From assembly GCF_000835495.1 (NCBI RefSeq), contig NW_015622544.1, positions 3,376,855 through 3,440,854 on the forward strand: a stretch of DNA of 64,000 bases. Direction: 5' to 3'. Under the pieces are notes generated by a model, which was not told the origin of the DNA, ran no database searches, and saw only the letters and a program-made list of their open reading frames with translations. Numbering within the stretch: position 1 is the first letter of the stretch; each line of letters starts with the position of its first letter. The stretch is from Cladophialophora immunda (lineage: Eukaryota > Ascomycota > Eurotiomycetes > Chaetothyriales > Herpotrichiellaceae). The translations under genes and the position numbers were made by a program. Below are positions 11,272 through 22,670 of the stretch, one piece after another.

Positions 11272-13285
11272 TCATGCCTCTTCTAGCGAGTTTCTTCGCT
11301 TGAACTGAGGGCGGGCTTCATAGGTATCCGGGTAATGGTCGTACTTGTCATCATGGGCAGGGGTCTCGACACCGCAGAGGACCTCCACAAATTTCATGGC
11401 CATCCGAATGGTGAAGGTCATGCTGAAGGAATAGAAAAGACATGCCGTTATGTCCAGGGCTTGATCTCTAAAATTAGGTCAGTATGCACTCGCCCGAGCC
11501 CCTGTCGACAGGCGAACTTACCGAAATCGAGCACCCATTGTTTTATCAACCAGCCTTGAATACCCGTCCAGACCGGTGGTGGCATCACTGCAACAACTAG
11601 CGTCAGCAACATGTCACTCCTGCGATCGTTGTCTGCTAGGGCTTACTCTGCGAAGAAGGCAGTAAGTAACATTCCTGTGGCTCCCCCACCGGCGTGGACA
11701 GCGAAGATTGCCAATTTGTCGGCCGGCAATACAATGTACATGATCTTCCTCAAAATGCTGCAGAGGATGGCGCCGACGACGCCGAAGATGGGGGCATATT
11801 TAACAGGCACCTGAAACTGGTCAGTCGACGTTCGGGCAGGCACACAGAGAAAACAGAAGCCAGATGGTCACTCACATAACCAGCGGCTGGTGTAATAGCC
11901 ACAAGCCCAGCAATCACTCCATCGCAGAACTCCTGTACTGACGGAATGTGGATCAAGGGGGCCAGCATTGCGGCTTCGAACTTCTTGTCGAGGATGCCCA
12001 GTCCCCAGTGAAAGAGTAATCCGATTGTGCCTCCAGCACATGCAGCAGCTTGAGTTGCCAGACAAGCTGACACCGCGCGAAGGTTCGCCCCAAGAGCAGA
12101 ACCACCGTTGAAGCCAAACCATCCGACCCAAAGCAAGCAAGTGCCCAAGACCGTGTGGTTGATGCTATAAGGCAAACTCGATTTTTCGCGGTCCAGGCCA
12201 GCTCGCGGCCTCTCCTGGGGATTCTGCTGCCGTGGAGCGCGAGCGTGTCCGTTAGCAACGACTTCTGCCACTGGCGGAGTTACCATTAATTCGACTTGAT
12301 TACGAGTCGTGTGTCTTTCCACAGACAGCCATTTCCAGACCTTCCAGGTCTTCAAGTCGATTTTCACCGTCCGTTTTCGAAGGACGACCGTCGTCTGCCA
12401 ATTTGCAGCATTGAGCTGTGAAATGGCGGCGAGTGCAGCGACCGAAGATCCAGAGCAGACATGCACAGCAGTACCACCGGCGAAGTCCATTGCTCCTCTG
12501 AGTTTTGACCAACCTAGAGGGTGCCATGTCCACCTGGCAACCGGGCAATAAACAAGAGTAGTCCACAAGGTAATGAAAAGGAGGTAGCGTCCGACACGAC
12601 TTTTGCCTGCCGCTCCGCCAGAGACCAGACTTGCCCTGGAAACAGACATTAGCTCTCGACTTCGACGGGTTTCCTGGGGAAACTCACGTGAAACATGCAA
12701 ACATGCCTTGGTAAAAGACATAGACCATTTCTGGAATTTTCGGGCCCGTCAGTACTAATGGGTTAGGACCTTGTATACCGACGGGTCGAGCGGTGACATC
12801 GATATAGGCATTTGCTTTGGTATCTCCGCCGTACCAGGAGACGCCCTGCAGTGCAGCCGCGTCGTATATCGCGGGAGAGAAGGCGAGAGTGTATCCCCAC
12901 ATATACCACTACCAAAAATCAGACACAGCGTCGTTGCCGCAAAGAACAAGGTACATTCGACACTTACCACGCATCCCACCACGCCAGTAGTTATCAGAGG
13001 GAGACGCACTAAGGTGAGCGTAAAGTCCTGTTTCGAGACACCTGAGAAGTGGAGGCAGAGCCCTGGAATCATGAAGAAGACCAGAGCAGCCGCTATGATC
13101 ATAAACCCCATATCTGCCCCCTATGGCCAAAATCAGAAAACGAGATCCTGGAACTCGTGCGGCCACGAAGAACTTGCCTGAAAGTAGAGCTCTGGATGTG
13201 ATTTCAACTCATCGTATGTGACCGTCACATTCAATCGAGGGGTAGCTGGCACAGGGCCGAAATTGAAAACCTCATCGTTTGCCAT
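11272..13285 (-). CDS. Ammonium transporter (Amt/Mep family)
   Basis: Seven exons (13285-13178, 13120-12968, 12908-12688, 12635-11876, 11810-11647, 11587-11522, 11467-11272) give 555 residues. The protein is a polytopic plasma-membrane ammonium channel. Family landmarks are MGFMIIAAALVFFMIPG, the first pore histidine in GGTAVHVCSG, WVGWFGFNGGSALGAN, DGVIAGLVAITPAAGYV and the second pore histidine in FAVHAGGGATG. The first intron uses a GC donor (CAG/GCAAGT), which restores the conserved Asp in GADMGF. The loop between the first pore-His helix and LGTCLLWVGWFGFN holds roughly 78 charged residues, far more than usual. A possible in-frame 57-bp intron (12283-12227, with TTGCTAACG) would shorten it by 19. 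The C-terminal tail is short and charged. Confidence 0.9.
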
Positions 13286-14048
13286 ATCTTGCTTTGTTCG
13301 TCGGACATGCAAGTGAGGACAGCTGTTGTGACAGTAGCCAGCCCAGGACAACGGCTCATATATGAGTTCGGCTGCAAGCATTTCACAGGGAGAGGAATCC
13401 CGGCTCCGGGCTGATGATGCCAATACTCGCCATTCCTCCTTGGTTAGCAATAGTTTGCCGTTGTCATTCTGTTCTCGTCCCCGCACGGCTGCCTGTTTGG
13501 CTCGTATTGGGCGGAGGCCAGCCTCTCGCAACTAGGCATGCACTTTGGTCGCCACGGGCAGTGCGCCTTGCTGAGTCCCAGAGAAAAGCCGCTGAATTTG
13601 TCGTCGAGTGAGCAGGGGGGTTCCACTTCAGAGCCTCAGGGACTGTCTCTCCTGGAAACTAGTCTCGTGGGACAGTTGCCGGCGTCTACACCGGCGTAGC
13701 CCTCAGCAGTGAGGCTTTTGGGATGAGGAAGAACCGTTTGCCAGGCACTTTCGACGCCTTGCAGCTTCTGCACACCCCCCTTTCCTGCTAGTTCATGTCA
13801 AGCCACCACCCGCACAGGGGGCTCCAATCCCACGTCAGGCCCAATGGGATGGCTGCAAAGCGTCTCCTTACCTGGGGGCGCCTTCGCTCCTCGTGCCAGC
13901 AGTTGGGTGGCCAATACTTCCGTGCGAGTATTCATTATCAATCTAGCCCAGCGTCCCACAACTCGTCATTCTTATCTCGCCGTCTTTCATCACAAGTACT
14001 TGTAGATATCTGTATGCCGTTAGCTTTCTGAAACAACTTGTTCAAAGG
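13286..14048. promoter_or_regulatory. Divergent promoter region, ammonium transporter / hypothetical gene
   Basis: This 763-bp stretch lies between divergent starts at 13285 and 14049. I see no protein-like frame. GATA-type nitrogen control of the transporter is likely from family knowledge but was not demonstrated by a clear site cluster. Confidence 0.4.
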
Positions 14049-15341
14049 ATGAATCCTGTGAACCACGATCACCCTACAAATGCCCAGCGACGACCAGAGT
14101 ATACCTTCAGAAGGCTTGGATGGCCCATGGGAGGAACTCCGTCATTTGAGGAAGATATAACTCAGTCGGACGGGAATAGTGAAGAATCTGTGCGAAGCCT
14201 CGCTGATCTCATTCGAGACCTTCAGGTGGGGAGCAATAGAAGGCTGGAATCCATCGAAAGGTATTCATCACTGCATCACTGCATCGCCGAGGGGGACCCT
14301 TCCCAACTACCTCCGCAAAAAGGGAGTGGCATGAGCGCCGGGTCTCTTAAGTATGTCATCAACCACTTGATTGAAGGGAACGACGCCCCTGTCAACCAAC
14401 ATCAAGAGCGATTTCTGAAGTGGATCACCCAAATTTGCATCACCATGTGGGTGTACCGATGTGAAAAGGCAGACTGGGGGGAATTGAAACAGAGTGTCAG
14501 CAGGAGCATATTGAGCGCCGAGTTCACGCCCTCCGAGAACGATGCAGCGTATCTGACTATCATCGCGTTCGTTCTTGGAGAGGAGTATGACCATATGCTC
14601 GCGGAATATATCGATGCTGTGGTGTGGAATTCGAAAGTGGAATTTTCTTGCAAAATAGAACCGCTGCAAAACATCATCAGTCGTTAGTGTTGCCACCCTC
14701 TCGCTCCCCTCGCCCGACAGCAGGAGACAAGTACTGACCTTTTTGAAGGCGAGCGAAAAGCCTCAGTCGAGTTCATGTATTCCACTTTCTCCGGCGTCCT
14801 GCATGACTTAGCATACTCGGACAACAGAACACTTTTGACCCTGGGTCAGAGGCTGAATGGCCACCTAAGACGACTCGGAGTGGATCTGAGAAGACCATAT
14901 GCCGGCACTCAGGACTTCAACCAGGTCCAATACCCGGCAGCCTTCGAGACCACATTTCTAGAGGCACTGAGGGAAGAACAGGAAGCATTGGGATTGAGGT
15001 ACAATGCTAGGGCTGTGAATGGTGCCGACGTGCAGCACTGGAATCCGGTGCCGAGAAGGTTCGGTAATGGTGAAGCAGTCGTGGCAGCCATCGCAAACTT
15101 GTTCATTGGCAATAAGCACCAGGCTACTCGGATCCAATTAGAGAACATCCTCAGGGATGCCATGAAAGCGATCGAAGAGCGAAGGAGGCAGACTCTCATC
15201 GCCGTCGAAGAGCTGAAAGAAGCAAGAGAAGAAAGAAATCACAGAGACGCAAGTAACGGGGGAAACGCCAGCCTAGGGCAAGGATTCCATGACGACGATG
15301 AGCTTGCCCACCATGGAGCAAATGGAGCAGCGGAAATATGA
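14049..15341 (+). CDS. Hypothetical protein with C-terminal coiled coil
   Basis: Two exons (14049-14682 and 14749-15341) join through a GT...AG intron with a TACTGACC branch near 14731-14738. They give 408 residues. I do not recognise a family. The N-terminal half contains an acidic, Ser-rich stretch and then a helical region with WITQICITMWVY and LTIIAFVLGEEYDHML. The C-terminal part (about residues 330-380) is a charged heptad-like helix with many Arg and Glu, probably a coiled coil, followed by a Gly/His-rich tail. There is no signal peptide or membrane segment. The reading frame changes correctly across the intron, which supports a single real gene rather than two. Confidence 0.6.
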
Positions 15342-15910
15342 TGCTGGTCAATCTTGGTCAAAAAAGAGTAACAGAAGAAGGCACCTACATACCTAGGTAC
15401 CGCATGAGGCGTTCTGAGGCGAAACAGGAAGAAAAGACCAAAATTGGCCTGCTGGGGGGGATGATAGTAATGTTTATATGTGGACATGTCGTTCCAAACA
15501 TGTCCATGCTGGCCCCTGTGCCCCTCGAGCTGCAGGGGCGCCTTGAGTTCACAAACGTAATGAATATTTCCAGAAGAAGCAAATATGATCAATGGAAATT
15601 GGGCCTGTCGAAGCATTTTCATCTAGGCAACAAACTGCCATTGGAGATCATGTACTCCAAAGTATATCACTGCGGTGGAGCAGAAAGTCACATCCGCGCT
15701 GAAACGTCTCTGTGCACGCCGTGCGCAAATGGCAATGGTAATGGCGAGATTGCCACTACTATTCAGGACTTCGAGGAGCTCGACAAGCCCGCAACAAGAA
15801 GGGATGGCCGAGATATTGTTATCGAGCGGGTTCACTCTAGGTAGACGCGCCACCTCAACCTATCCCCCTGGGGTGCCTCTGTTAGGAGATGCAGTTGGCT
15901 GACGGCGGGA
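15342..15910. other. Convergent intergenic region
   Basis: This lies between the stop of the hypothetical gene and the stop of MRM1. A 507-nt frame at 15338-15844 overlaps the preceding stop and lacks family features. It should contain two transcription terminators. Confidence 0.5.
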
Positions 15911-17302
15911 TCAGTCCGCACGACCTTGAGCACCTTCATCAAGCTCAGTACGAGCTCTGTCAAAGAACTTTTGGGTGAGCAAAGCTGCAGCCACACTGAC
16001 GTTAAGGCTGTCAATCTCTCCAACATCAGGCCTTGCGTTAGCGATCCCTGCAACGCCATCCATCATCGTCCGCATGAAATCTCGAATGCCAGTCTCTTCA
16101 TTACCCAGAATCAGTACACAAGGATGTCTTGATAACGCGCCCCCAACATCCAAAGCTTTCTTGCCCTTTTGTTGCATAATCCGCCGCATCATCCCGCCAT
16201 CACTTTCTGGTGCATCGGCAGCGAAGAACTTCCATCCATTTTTCCGCGAATCCCTGATGAACTCTCGTTCATTCCTGACGTGAAGAATGGGCATGTATTC
16301 GAAGGCCCCGGCAGACGCCTTGACACTGTTGGCAGATATGGGTGCAGTGCCGTGTTCGAGGATAAGGATAGCATCAACCCCGAGAAACCAAGCCGACCTA
16401 ACAATGGCACCGAAATTGCCGGTGTCGGTGATGCAATCAAGCAAGAGCATGAAAGGATACCGATGCGGAGGCCGGACAGACGGGATTGTTGCTCTGCTTC
16501 CAGATGCACCGAACACGGTGTTGATCTCTTGATCCTCTTCAGACGCCCATCCCACCGTGACGGCGATAGGATCAGCCGATTCGGCCATGCTCAACAAACT
16601 AGTCACAGGTAGCTTCGGAATCGGAGAGGCCTCAAGAATCCAGCCATTATGTGGTCGTCCATCCGATGCCTTGGCAAAAACGGCTTGCCAGCGAGGTCCT
16701 GAAACCGCCGTCACGCCTACCCCGGCCTTTTCAGCGAGGCTGTGAATCTGCTTGTGGACTTGGATCTGCTCAGGAGATTCTTTGGGCTGGAGCGCTTTGG
16801 CTCTCTTCGTATCCTTGTCATAGCCCGCAGGAAGAAGTCGATACAGCTTGTGGAGCTTCCGGCGTCGAGCTTTGAGAGCAGACAAGACAGAAAATGTCCC
16901 GTAGAGAAATTCCGATCCTGCTGTCGTGTAGGGAATTGAAGCTGGAACTCCGCTGTTAGAGCGTGCGGCGGATTTTGCGATTTTCAACTCCTGCCCTGGC
17001 TGGACAGTTCTGGGACCCTTGCGTCTTTTCTGGCCTCTTCGCCTTTCTTCGCCTGGAATGATTATCCCCTTCTCTCCATCCTCTTCGCCTGCGTCCGAAA
17101 TGTCTGATGAATGGCTCTGATCTTGCTGAAGGCCTGCAGAAGGCTTTGCATACTGGTTTTCTAGTCTGTTCCGGCTCTGGTGACCTCTCCGGATCCCCTT
17201 TTCAATTGCACCAGTCAGGGAAATGTGGCGTGCAGACCGAGGCCAACGGACCGGTTTAATCGCAAGGACGGCAGGAAGGACATGACGAGTGAATGGTAGC
17301 AT
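15911..17302 (-). CDS. MRM1: Mitochondrial 21S rRNA 2'-O-ribose methyltransferase (SpoU/TrmH family)
   Basis: A single 463-residue exon runs on the minus strand from an ATG at 17302. The C-terminal SPOUT fold shows the three SpoU motifs: a D-x-x-N-x-G-A-x-x-R type stretch in DTGNFGAIVRSAWFLG, LILGNEETGI, and the terminal SLNVSVAAALL. An upstream substrate-binding region begins near LYGTFSVLSALKARRRK. The N-terminus is basic and lacks acidic residues for its first 25 positions, as expected of a mitochondrial presequence. Mrm1 methylates a conserved G in the peptidyl-transferase loop of the large mitochondrial rRNA. The gene is divergent from the chromatin remodeller, with 270-370 bp between starts. 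Confidence 0.9.
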   Translation of the reverse strand: MLPFTRHVLPAVLAIKPVRWPRSARHISLTGAIEKGIRRGHQSRNRLENQYAKPSAGLQQDQSHSSDISDAGEEDGEKGIIIPGEERRRGQKRRKGPRTVQPGQELKIAKSAARSNSGVPASIPYTTAGSEFLYGTFSVLSALKARRRKLHKLYRLLPAGYDKDTKRAKALQPKESPEQIQVHKQIHSLAEKAGVGVTAVSGPRWQAVFAKASDGRPHNGWILEASPIPKLPVTSLLSMAESADPIAVTVGWASEEDQEINTVFGASGSRATIPSVRPPHRYPFMLLLDCITDTGNFGAIVRSAWFLGVDAILILEHGTAPISANSVKASAGAFEYMPILHVRNEREFIRDSRKNGWKFFAADAPESDGGMMRRIMQQKGKKALDVGGALSRHPCVLILGNEETGIRDFMRTMMDGVAGIANARPDVGEIDSLNVSVAAALLTQKFFDRARTELDEGAQGRAD

Positions 17303-17674
17303 TCACGGATGTATTGACGCAGGAAAGCCCACTGTTAGTCGAGTCATAGGCATGACACGGGAAAAGTTGTGCACTCGGAGTTGGAGAAATAAAATCGCAG
17401 TTAATTACTTGGTTGGCGACGCGGAGCGCGTCCACGTCCCCGCCTTCGAGGGCGTGGTGAATGTTTGTGACTTGCGAATCCTCACCTCACTTTCATCTTT
17501 TCTTCCTAACCCAGAACCATGTACGATACTTGGTCTCTGAGTACCTCCCCTCCTTCGAGAATCGCACCGGATGCCCTCTTTGATCCCACCCCTGGTCGTC
17601 GAACTCGACGAACTTGACCTCGACCATTCGCCGGACTGTCTGCTGGCCGATGGGCCACGCTCCTATGACCAAAG
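17303..17674. promoter_or_regulatory. Divergent promoter of MRM1 and the Mit1-type remodeller
   Basis: The stretch carries both promoters. From 17571 a second frame opens with an acidic peptide (LVVELDELDLDHSPD) that ends in a stop just past the ATG at 17675. It may be a 5' exon of the remodeller if an unrecognised intron corrects the frame. Confidence 0.4.
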
Positions 17675-20600
17675 ATGAAGGATGTAGATCTCACTACCTG
17701 GGTGGGCAAACCGCCAGAGAAACCAAGCAGGGCCAAGTCGCCTGCCGGAGATGCTCCCGATCAAAACCCAGATGCGCTACACCTACAGACCGAGCTTTCA
17801 CTTTCGGATGAGTCGAGCGAAGCCGGCGATATTGTGCACGACGACGGGAAAGTAAATCAGACAGACTTCAGCAGGCGTGTCCCTTTGGACGAGTCAGCCT
17901 CGGGTCAAGAGAGCGACGATGGTAATCTGTCGGTCGGCCTATTTCAAAAGCGTTTCTATATCGACATCCCCAACTTGTCTAAAGAAGAAAAGGAAACATA
18001 CGAGTACCTGCCAGGGCATTTCTCTGTGGAAAAAGTACTGTCTGAGCATAAAAATAAGACCTATGTTGTTAGGCTCGAGAGTGGCGAGCAAAATATTGTA
18101 GGTATCTCCCTTCTTGACCTGGATCGCATTTGAGGCCTCGACTCCATCCTGCCTCTACTCGCTACTCTCACACCTCTCTCTCTCCTCACCCTTTACACGT
18201 TCTCTCCCAGCTTTCACATCGTCCTTCTCATCCATCGTTACCACTTCTTCCTTGCATTGCCTACTCACCGCTGATATGCCTGTTCAAAAGGTCTCTGCGC
18301 GGGAACTTCGGGACCTTGACAATGGCTATGATGCATTGTTGGAGTTCGAAGCTGGTTTTGTGCCGAGCAAAGGCAGACGAACTTCAGGGAAAACCCAGAG
18401 CATGATAGACTGGACCGCAATACCTCTATCGGAGTCAGAAGAGGACTCAAGATCCAGGCGACGTCGTAAACAAGTACACGACAGTGACTCCTCCGAAGAA
18501 GACGAGGGAAAAGGTCTGTCGGAAGCGGATGATGAGAGTCTCTCGAATGAAGGTCCTGGAGAAGGCCGACGGTCGGCAAGACTCAGCAAACTACGAAAGT
18601 CAGAGCATCTCAAACAAGAACTCCTCTACCTTGATGATGACTCTGACGACTCCACATCAAGGAGACGTGGGAAACCACGTGCCTCTAAACAGCAATTTTC
18701 AAGATTGTCTACGCGAGGGATTGCACGTCCGCTGCGCAGCTCTAGGTTGAGACGCGACTCGTCTTCGCAGGCAGAACGGCTTACGGCAACACGGCGATCT
18801 GAGCGAACGAAGACCAGACCGAAACGCAGCATGCGAGAACGTCAGGAAGATGAGATCTCAAGCTATGAGGAAGAGAAGGCAGGCCCGAAGGTTGTCAGTA
18901 CCAAAGAGCACTTCAGCCAGATTCCCGAAAACGACCCTTTCAGGAGAAGACATCGCCAAGAATGTGACACTTGTTACTTCAAAGGAGACGACAATGTTAA
19001 GGGACCGTTGGTCTTCTGCCAGGGCTGCACAAACTCCTACCACAAGGTTTGCCTTGGGTTCCGCGGCACCAGAGATCATCTTGTCATTAAGGTCGGTGAA
19101 GATTTGTTCGTCCTGCAGTGTAGGCGTTGCATTGGGCTTGCCCATGAGAAAGATGACTTAGCGCCACATCAGGGACGTTGCTCAGGCTGCCATGAGCTGG
19201 GGGATTTATCGAAACCATTTCGCGGTCGTTTGACTACTCGTCAAGAACAACTGCAGAGAGAAGAGAATGGAGGAAAAGATCCAATCACTATTGTTGAACC
19301 CAGACTCATTAACAATGTCGCGAATGTAATGTTCAGATGCGCGCAATGTGCACGCGCGTGGCACATGCAACATCTGCCTGAGCGCAAAACGGCACATTCG
19401 CTCGACGACGAGGAGGAACAGGGTACGGTGGACGAAACGCAACTAGCCCAGAAACGCTTTGAGCACTATCATCGGTCGTGGATTTGCAAAGATTGCATCG
19501 AAAATCAGCATCAAATCGATACTCTTGTGGCGTGGCGGCCTGTGGATCTTGACACCTATGTTCCAGGAACTAGTGTGACAGAAATACCGGAAGACGATAA
19601 GGAGTACCTGATCAAATGGCGGGCGCAGTCTTATTTCCGAACCACATGGATGCCAGGGAACTGGGTCTGGGGTGTCGCCACGGGGTCGATGCGCACAGCT
19701 TTCTTCAAGAAACCGGAGCATCAGCTGCCAAAGATGACTACTTCTGATGCGATCCCAGAGGAGGTTTTCCGAGTCGATATCGTTTTCGACGTTCGCTACT
19801 CTAGCGTTGTACGGAACAGCACCAAGGAGATTGACCTCGCTCGTGTCAAAGAAGTCGACTCGGCATTTGTCAAATACAAGGGTCTTGGCTATGAAGATGC
19901 CATTTGGGAAAAGCCACCTGCCTACGCCGATACGGAGCGATGGAATGATTTCAAAGCGGCCTACGAGGATTATGTGATGAAATTGCATATGTCGATACCT
20001 CCTCAGACCACATTGAAGCGCCATGTGACGCAGATTCGAACGCAGGACTTTGAGACCAACCTTATCAAGAAAAAACAGCCAACCATTGTGACTGGTGGAG
20101 AGTTGATGCGTTACCAGTTAGAGGGTCTGAACTGGCTTCTCTACCAGTGGTTCACCAACCAAAATGCCATTCTGGCCGATGAAATGGGGCTGGGCAAGAC
20201 CATCCAGCTTGTGGCCTTCTTTGCCACGTTGGTCCAGGATCATAAATGCTGGCCTTTCCTTGTGGTAGTTCCCAACTCCACATGCCCCAATTGGCGACGC
20301 GAGATCAAGAAATGGGCGCCTTCTCTCAGAGTTGTCACCTACTACGGCTCTTCTGTGGCCAGGAAGCTCACGCACGACTATGAACTATTTCCCAAAGCCA
20401 AGGAGGACGACACTCATGGACCGCCGAAGAAGAAATCTCATGAGGCCAAGGACATCAAAGCTCATATCGTCGTCGCGTCGTACGAGTCAATAATTGAAGA
20501 GAAGACTCGGAAAAGTCTAATGAGGGTCCCATGGCAGGCGCTTGTTGTCGACGAGGGACAGCGGTTGAAGAGCGACCGGACACAGATATACGAGATTCTG

Positions 20601-22670
20601 TCCAAATTTCGTTTCCCGTTCAAGGTGTTGTTGACAGGCACACCACTCCAGAACAATGCTCGGGAGCTCTTCAATCTTCTGCAGTTCCTCGACAAGAGCG
20701 TCAGTGCCGCCGACCTGGAAGCGAAGTATGCCAACCTCACACAGGACAACGTCCCTGAACTACACACGATGCTTCGAAAGTTCTTTCTCCGACGCACCAA
20801 GGCACAGGTGCTGACATTCCTCCCTCCCATGGCCCAGATCATTGTGCCCGTTAGCATGTCAACCGTCCAGAAAAAGGTCTACAAGTCGATTTTGGCCAAG
20901 AACCCACAATTGATGAAATCGATTTTTGCCCGAGACAGCAATATCCTACACAAGGAAAGGTATAGCCTGAACAACATACTGATGCAGCTGCGCAAGAACC
21001 TGTGCCACCCCTTTGTCTACAGCCGTGAGATTGAGGAAAGAGCGGTCGATGGTGCCGCGTCGTATCGCAATTTAGTCGAAGCGTCCTCCAAATTGCAGCT
21101 GCTCGCCATTATGCTTCCCAAGCTTCAAGAGCGCGGACATCGAGTCCTGATGTTCTCCCAGTTTCTCGACAATCTGGACATTCTGGAAGACTTTCTTGAT
21201 GGGCTCGGGATGCAGCACCGCCGGCTTGACGGGCATATTTCTGCTGCTGAAAAACAGAAGCGGATCGACGAATTCAATGCCCCGGGCTCACCTTACTTCG
21301 CCTTTCTGTTGTCAACGCGAGCCGGTGGAGTGGGAATCAACCTCGCCACGGCCGACACGGTCATCATTCTCGATCCGGATTTCAATCCTCACCAGGATAT
21401 CCAAGCGCTCTCCCGGGCTCACCGCATTGGTCAAAAGGAGAAAGTGCTTGTCTTCCAACTGATGACCCGAGACAGCGTTGAGGAGAAGATTATGCAGATT
21501 GGCCGGAAGAAAATGGCTCTCGATCATGTGCTCATCGAGCGCATGGACAAGGAAGACGATGCGGGCGAAGATCTGGAGTCGATTCTTCGATACGGTGCTG
21601 CAGCTCTATTCCAAGATGACACTGGTGCCGATGATATTATCTACGACTCGGCATCGATTGACCGTCTCCTTGATCGGACGCAGATCGAAGACACAAAGAT
21701 CAACGAGGAGAAATCGGCCGAGTCACAATTTAGCTTCGCTCGAATCTGGGCCAATGATAAATCAACATTGGAAGAGGATTTACCGGACCGCACAGGTCAG
21801 AGTACTCCTAACCCCGGCATTTGGGACAAGATATTGCAGGAGCGCGAACGACAGTTTGCTGAAGAGCAAGCTCTGAAAACTCAGGCTTTTGGGCGAGGCA
21901 AGAGGAAACGACAGGTAAGAAAGTTCCGATGCGGGAGGGATCCTGAATCCCAAGTCAGAGCGGGAATTTGGCAAGAACTAACATGATTAGAACGTCGACT
22001 ACGGTGTTGGCGACGACGGCGAGAAGGGAGAACCCGACTCAGAGAAGGTCCAACGCGGCGTCAAAGCGGTCGACCCTGACTACAGAGCCCCAGAGGATCA
22101 ATCTAATGATGAAGAGGTGACGGAGAGTGACTCGGCGCCCATGTCACGACCGAAGGTTCAAGGTAGGACGATCAAATCCAGTCCACTACGTCGCCGATAC
22201 TGATATGGACGATGTTTGCAGCCCGGCCATTCCGACGAGTACGAGTTCCGCTTGGACTAGCACCACATTTCAATGGAGACGGAGCTGTTAACTATGGGCC
22301 GGTCGAGCAGATGCCGGTAGTGCATCATTGCTCTGCTTGCAATGAGCAACATCCCATGGGCTGGTGTCGGTTGAAGCTGGCAGGTGTTGAACACTGCGGG
22401 CTATGTGGGATTGCGCATTTGGGCCACTCTCGAACGTGTCCGCATCTGAACAATGAGAATCAGGTCATGACCTTGTTGCAGACGCTCAAGGAAAGCACCG
22501 AAAGTCGGGAACTGATCGACCAAGCCACGAAGTACCTGCGCATGGTGAGGGGGGATCTTGTGCAGCGCAAACGAGCTCGGGAACGCAAAGAACACGAGAC
22601 TCTGGTGCACCACCAACATCCTCCAGCCCAGCAGCAACAACCACATCAGGAAGCTGGACAGAGGACATGA
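17675..22670 (+). CDS. Mit1/CHD3-type chromatin-remodelling ATPase
   Basis: Exons 17675-18097, 18291-21914, 21991-22162 and 22222-22670 give 1,555 residues. An N-terminal chromo-like segment (YVVRLESGEQNI/VSARELRDLDNGYD) spans the first junction. A PHD finger begins near residue 365 (CDTCYFKGDD...CQGC), with a second Cys-rich module at about 438-540. A chromodomain-like YLIKWRAQS lies near 579. The SNF2 ATPase has DEMGLGKT near 770 and DEGQ near 893, and the helicase C-lobe has TRAGGVGINLATAD near 1150 with SRAHRIGQ. A C-terminal Cys/His cluster (CSACNEQHPMGWC...CGLC) begins near 1442. The architecture matches fungal Mit1/CHD3 proteins of SHREC/NuRD-like complexes, which slide nucleosomes in heterochromatin. 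The start is uncertain: an upstream exon is possible, and an in-frame ATG at 18276 could give a shorter form. Confidence 0.88.

Noticed and set aside
15338..15844. 168-codon plus-strand frame after the hypothetical gene
   Set aside because: It overlaps the previous stop, has no domain or splice context, and lies in a terminator region.
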